Origin: a bacterium
Lineage (GTDB): Bacteria; Vulcanimicrobiota; CADAWZ01
Direction of reading: 5' to 3'
Assembly (NCBI GenBank): GCA_024409025.1
Contig: JAKSUM010000065.1
Span: 1 to 7,199 of the forward strand
DNA length: 7,199 nucleotides
Shown here: in pieces, positions 6,066 to 7,199 of the stretch
Layout: each line of letters opens with the position of its first letter
Position numbering within the stretch: the first letter of the stretch is position 1
Position numbers and translations under genes: made by a program
Notes under the pieces: generated by a model
What the model was told of the DNA's origin: nothing
Database searches by the model: none
Seen by the model: only the letters and a program-made list of their open reading frames with translations

Positions 6066-6878
6066 ATGTCAATTCACCCGACAGCAATAGTCGATCCTTC
6101 CGCCCAAATCGGTGAAGGAGTTGAGATAGGGCCTTTTACTGTTATAGGTCCCCATGTTAAGATTGGAGACGGATGCGTTATTGGAGCGTCTGTTAATATA
6201 ACAGGGCATACTGATATTGGTTCAGGATGCACCATTTATCCTGGCGCATGCATAGGCATGCCTCCTCAGGATGTAAAATTTAATAAAGATGAAGTAACCT
6301 ATGTTAAGATAGGCAAGAACAATATTATAAGAGAGTGCGTGACAATCCATGCTGCCACTGGAGCCGGAAACACTACTGTAGTAGGTGACGGTAACTTCCT
6401 GATGGCTTATGTCCATGTCGGACATAACTGTGTTCTCGGATCGAATATCATTGTTTCCAATGCCTCTTCTTTTGCCGGACATGTGCATATTGAGGACAAT
6501 GCTGTTGTTGGCGGAATGACAGGAGTTCATCAGTTTGTAAGAATCGGCTGCTTCGCAATGGTCGGAGGATGCTCAAGAATAAATAGGGATGTCGCTCCTT
6601 ATTGTACCTCTGCCGGATCTCCGGAGAGATTCTACGGTCTGAATGTTGTAGGATTAAGGCGCAACGGAATTGATTCCGCATCAAGAATGGCTCTTAAGAG
6701 GGCTTTCGCCGTATTCTGCTCTCATACTAAGGCTGATGCAATAAAGCTCGTTGAGCAGATGGAGATTACTAAGGAGGTCGCCCATCTTCTTGAGTTCGTA
6801 AAGGCTGAATCTAAGAGAGGCATATGCTTCAGAAGGGCTAAAGCAGGAAAAGGCTCTGAAGCGGAAAGCGTGTTATAG
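6066..6878 (+). CDS. lpxA: Acyl-ACP--UDP-N-acetylglucosamine (or UDP-GlcNAc3N) acyltransferase LpxA
   Basis: LpxA performs the first step of lipid A synthesis, moving a 3-hydroxyacyl chain from ACP to position 3 of the sugar nucleotide. The 270 residues (E. coli 262) start with hexapeptide repeats (IHPTAIVDPSAQIGEGVEIG) forming a left-handed beta helix to about residue 185, then a helical C-terminal domain. Signature parts are MPPQDVKF (65-72), VHVGHNCVLG with catalytic His120 (E. coli His125), AGHVHIEDNAVVGGMTGVHQF (in two stretches, 137-157) and MVGGCS. Gly168 aligns with E. coli Gly173, the residue that sets chain length, so a long hydroxyacyl chain rather than C10 is plausible. IHAAT (94-98) stands where E. 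coli has IHRGT, an unusual change near the sugar-binding region. The ATG follows AGGGAG. With the GnnA-like neighbour, an amino-sugar substrate is possible but unproved. Confidence 0.96.
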   Translation: MSIHPTAIVDPSAQIGEGVEIGPFTVIGPHVKIGDGCVIGASVNITGHTDIGSGCTIYPGACIGMPPQDVKFNKDEVTYVKIGKNNIIRECVTIHAATGAGNTTVVGDGNFLMAYVHVGHNCVLGSNIIVSNASSFAGHVHIEDNAVVGGMTGVHQFVRIGCFAMVGGCSRINRDVAPYCTSAGSPERFYGLNVVGLRRNGIDSASRMALKRAFAVFCSHTKADAIKLVEQMEITKEVAHLLEFVKAESKRGICFRRAKAGKGSEAESVL

Positions 6879-6887
6879 AAAGTTTTT

Positions 6888-7199
6888 ATGCCTAAAAAAA
6901 TTTTGATATTGGCAGGTGAGGCCTCAGGAGATCTTCAGGGGGCCTTTCTTATTAACAGCCTGAAAAAAATCAGGAATGATTTTGAGGTTTTCGGGGCTGG
7001 CGGTCCCAATCTGGCTGCAGCCGGAGCGGATATTGCATATGATATATCGTCTTTAGGCGTTGTCGGGCCTTGGAATGCCGTTCAGAAACTTCCCATAATG
7101 CTCAGGATGTATTATGACATGCGGAAAAGGATGGTCGAATATAAGCCTGATCTGGTTATAATGATTGACTCTCCTGCCATGAATATGAGAATGGGAAAG
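6888..7199 (+). CDS. lpxB: Lipid A disaccharide synthase LpxB, N-terminal part
   Basis: The gene runs off the right edge after 104 codons. LpxB, a peripheral membrane GT-B glycosyltransferase, joins lipid X to UDP-diacylglucosamine to make the beta-1,6 disaccharide of lipid A. The visible part has the family start ILILAGEASGDLQGAFL (5-21), FGAGGPNLAAAG (35-46), SLGVVG (55-60) and PDLVIMIDSPAMN (87-99), matching the E. coli order AGEASGD, GVAGP, LAVMG and IDAPDFN; the middle Asp-Phe of that last motif is Ala-Met here. It begins 9 nt after lpxA, with only a weak GAAAG-like site before the ATG, so coupling to lpxA is likely. The UDP-binding C-terminal domain is outside the window. Confidence 0.94.
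   Translation, partial: MPKKILILAGEASGDLQGAFLINSLKKIRNDFEVFGAGGPNLAAAGADIAYDISSLGVVGPWNAVQKLPIMLRMYYDMRKRMVEYKPDLVIMIDSPAMNMRMGK

Noticed and set aside
1..7199. CRISPR array, tRNA or rRNA genes
   Set aside because: No regularly spaced direct repeats, tRNA cloverleaf or rRNA-like conserved stretch was seen by eye on either strand.

Overview
This window is a single-direction block of lipid A (outer-membrane endotoxin) biosynthesis genes from a diderm (Gram-negative-type) bacterium. Everything coding lies on the + strand. The order is: 3' end of an OmpH/Skp-like chaperone gene, a second OmpH-like gene (probable lipoprotein), lpxD, a gene for an unrecognised 589-residue secreted protein, lpxC, fabZ, a Gfo/Idh/MocA-family sugar-nucleotide dehydrogenase (GnnA-like), a 242-bp gap, lpxA, and the 5' part of lpxB. 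Most junctions are tight (4-nt overlap, 15, 10 and 5 nt, 1-nt overlap, then 79, 242 and 9 nt), so this looks like one long transcription unit. I cannot name the organism. The moderate G+C, the order lpxD-X-lpxC-fabZ-dehydrogenase-lpxA-lpxB and the extra secreted protein point away from Enterobacteria and towards a lineage such as Synergistota or another deep-branching diderm phylum; this is a weak inference.

The genes fit one pathway. LpxA puts the first acyl chain on a UDP-GlcNAc-type substrate, LpxC deacetylates the product, LpxD adds the second acyl chain, and LpxB condenses two sugars into the lipid A disaccharide. FabZ serves fatty-acid elongation, which supplies hydroxyacyl-ACP to the acyltransferases. 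OmpH/Skp-like proteins escort outer-membrane proteins through the periplasm. The dehydrogenase next to lpxA suggests that the organism may oxidise UDP-GlcNAc at C3 on the way to UDP-GlcNAc3N, giving lipid A with amide-linked rather than ester-linked primary chains. The partner aminotransferase GnnB is not in this window, and neither is LpxH or LpxI.

The most unusual part is the gap at 5824-6065. It is not an ordinary spacer. It holds a run of strong hairpins, a short open frame reading ELPKPNACGH, and a GAATGAAGCAAGAAGCC segment followed by a hairpin. From memory, these resemble the 3' end of an IS200/IS605 tnpB gene together with its overlapping guide RNA (omega/reRNA), without the rest of the transposon. 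The upstream edge carries an orphan ribosome-binding leader that matches the one before lpxD over 13 nt. This suggests that the element fragment landed between lpxA and its original leader.
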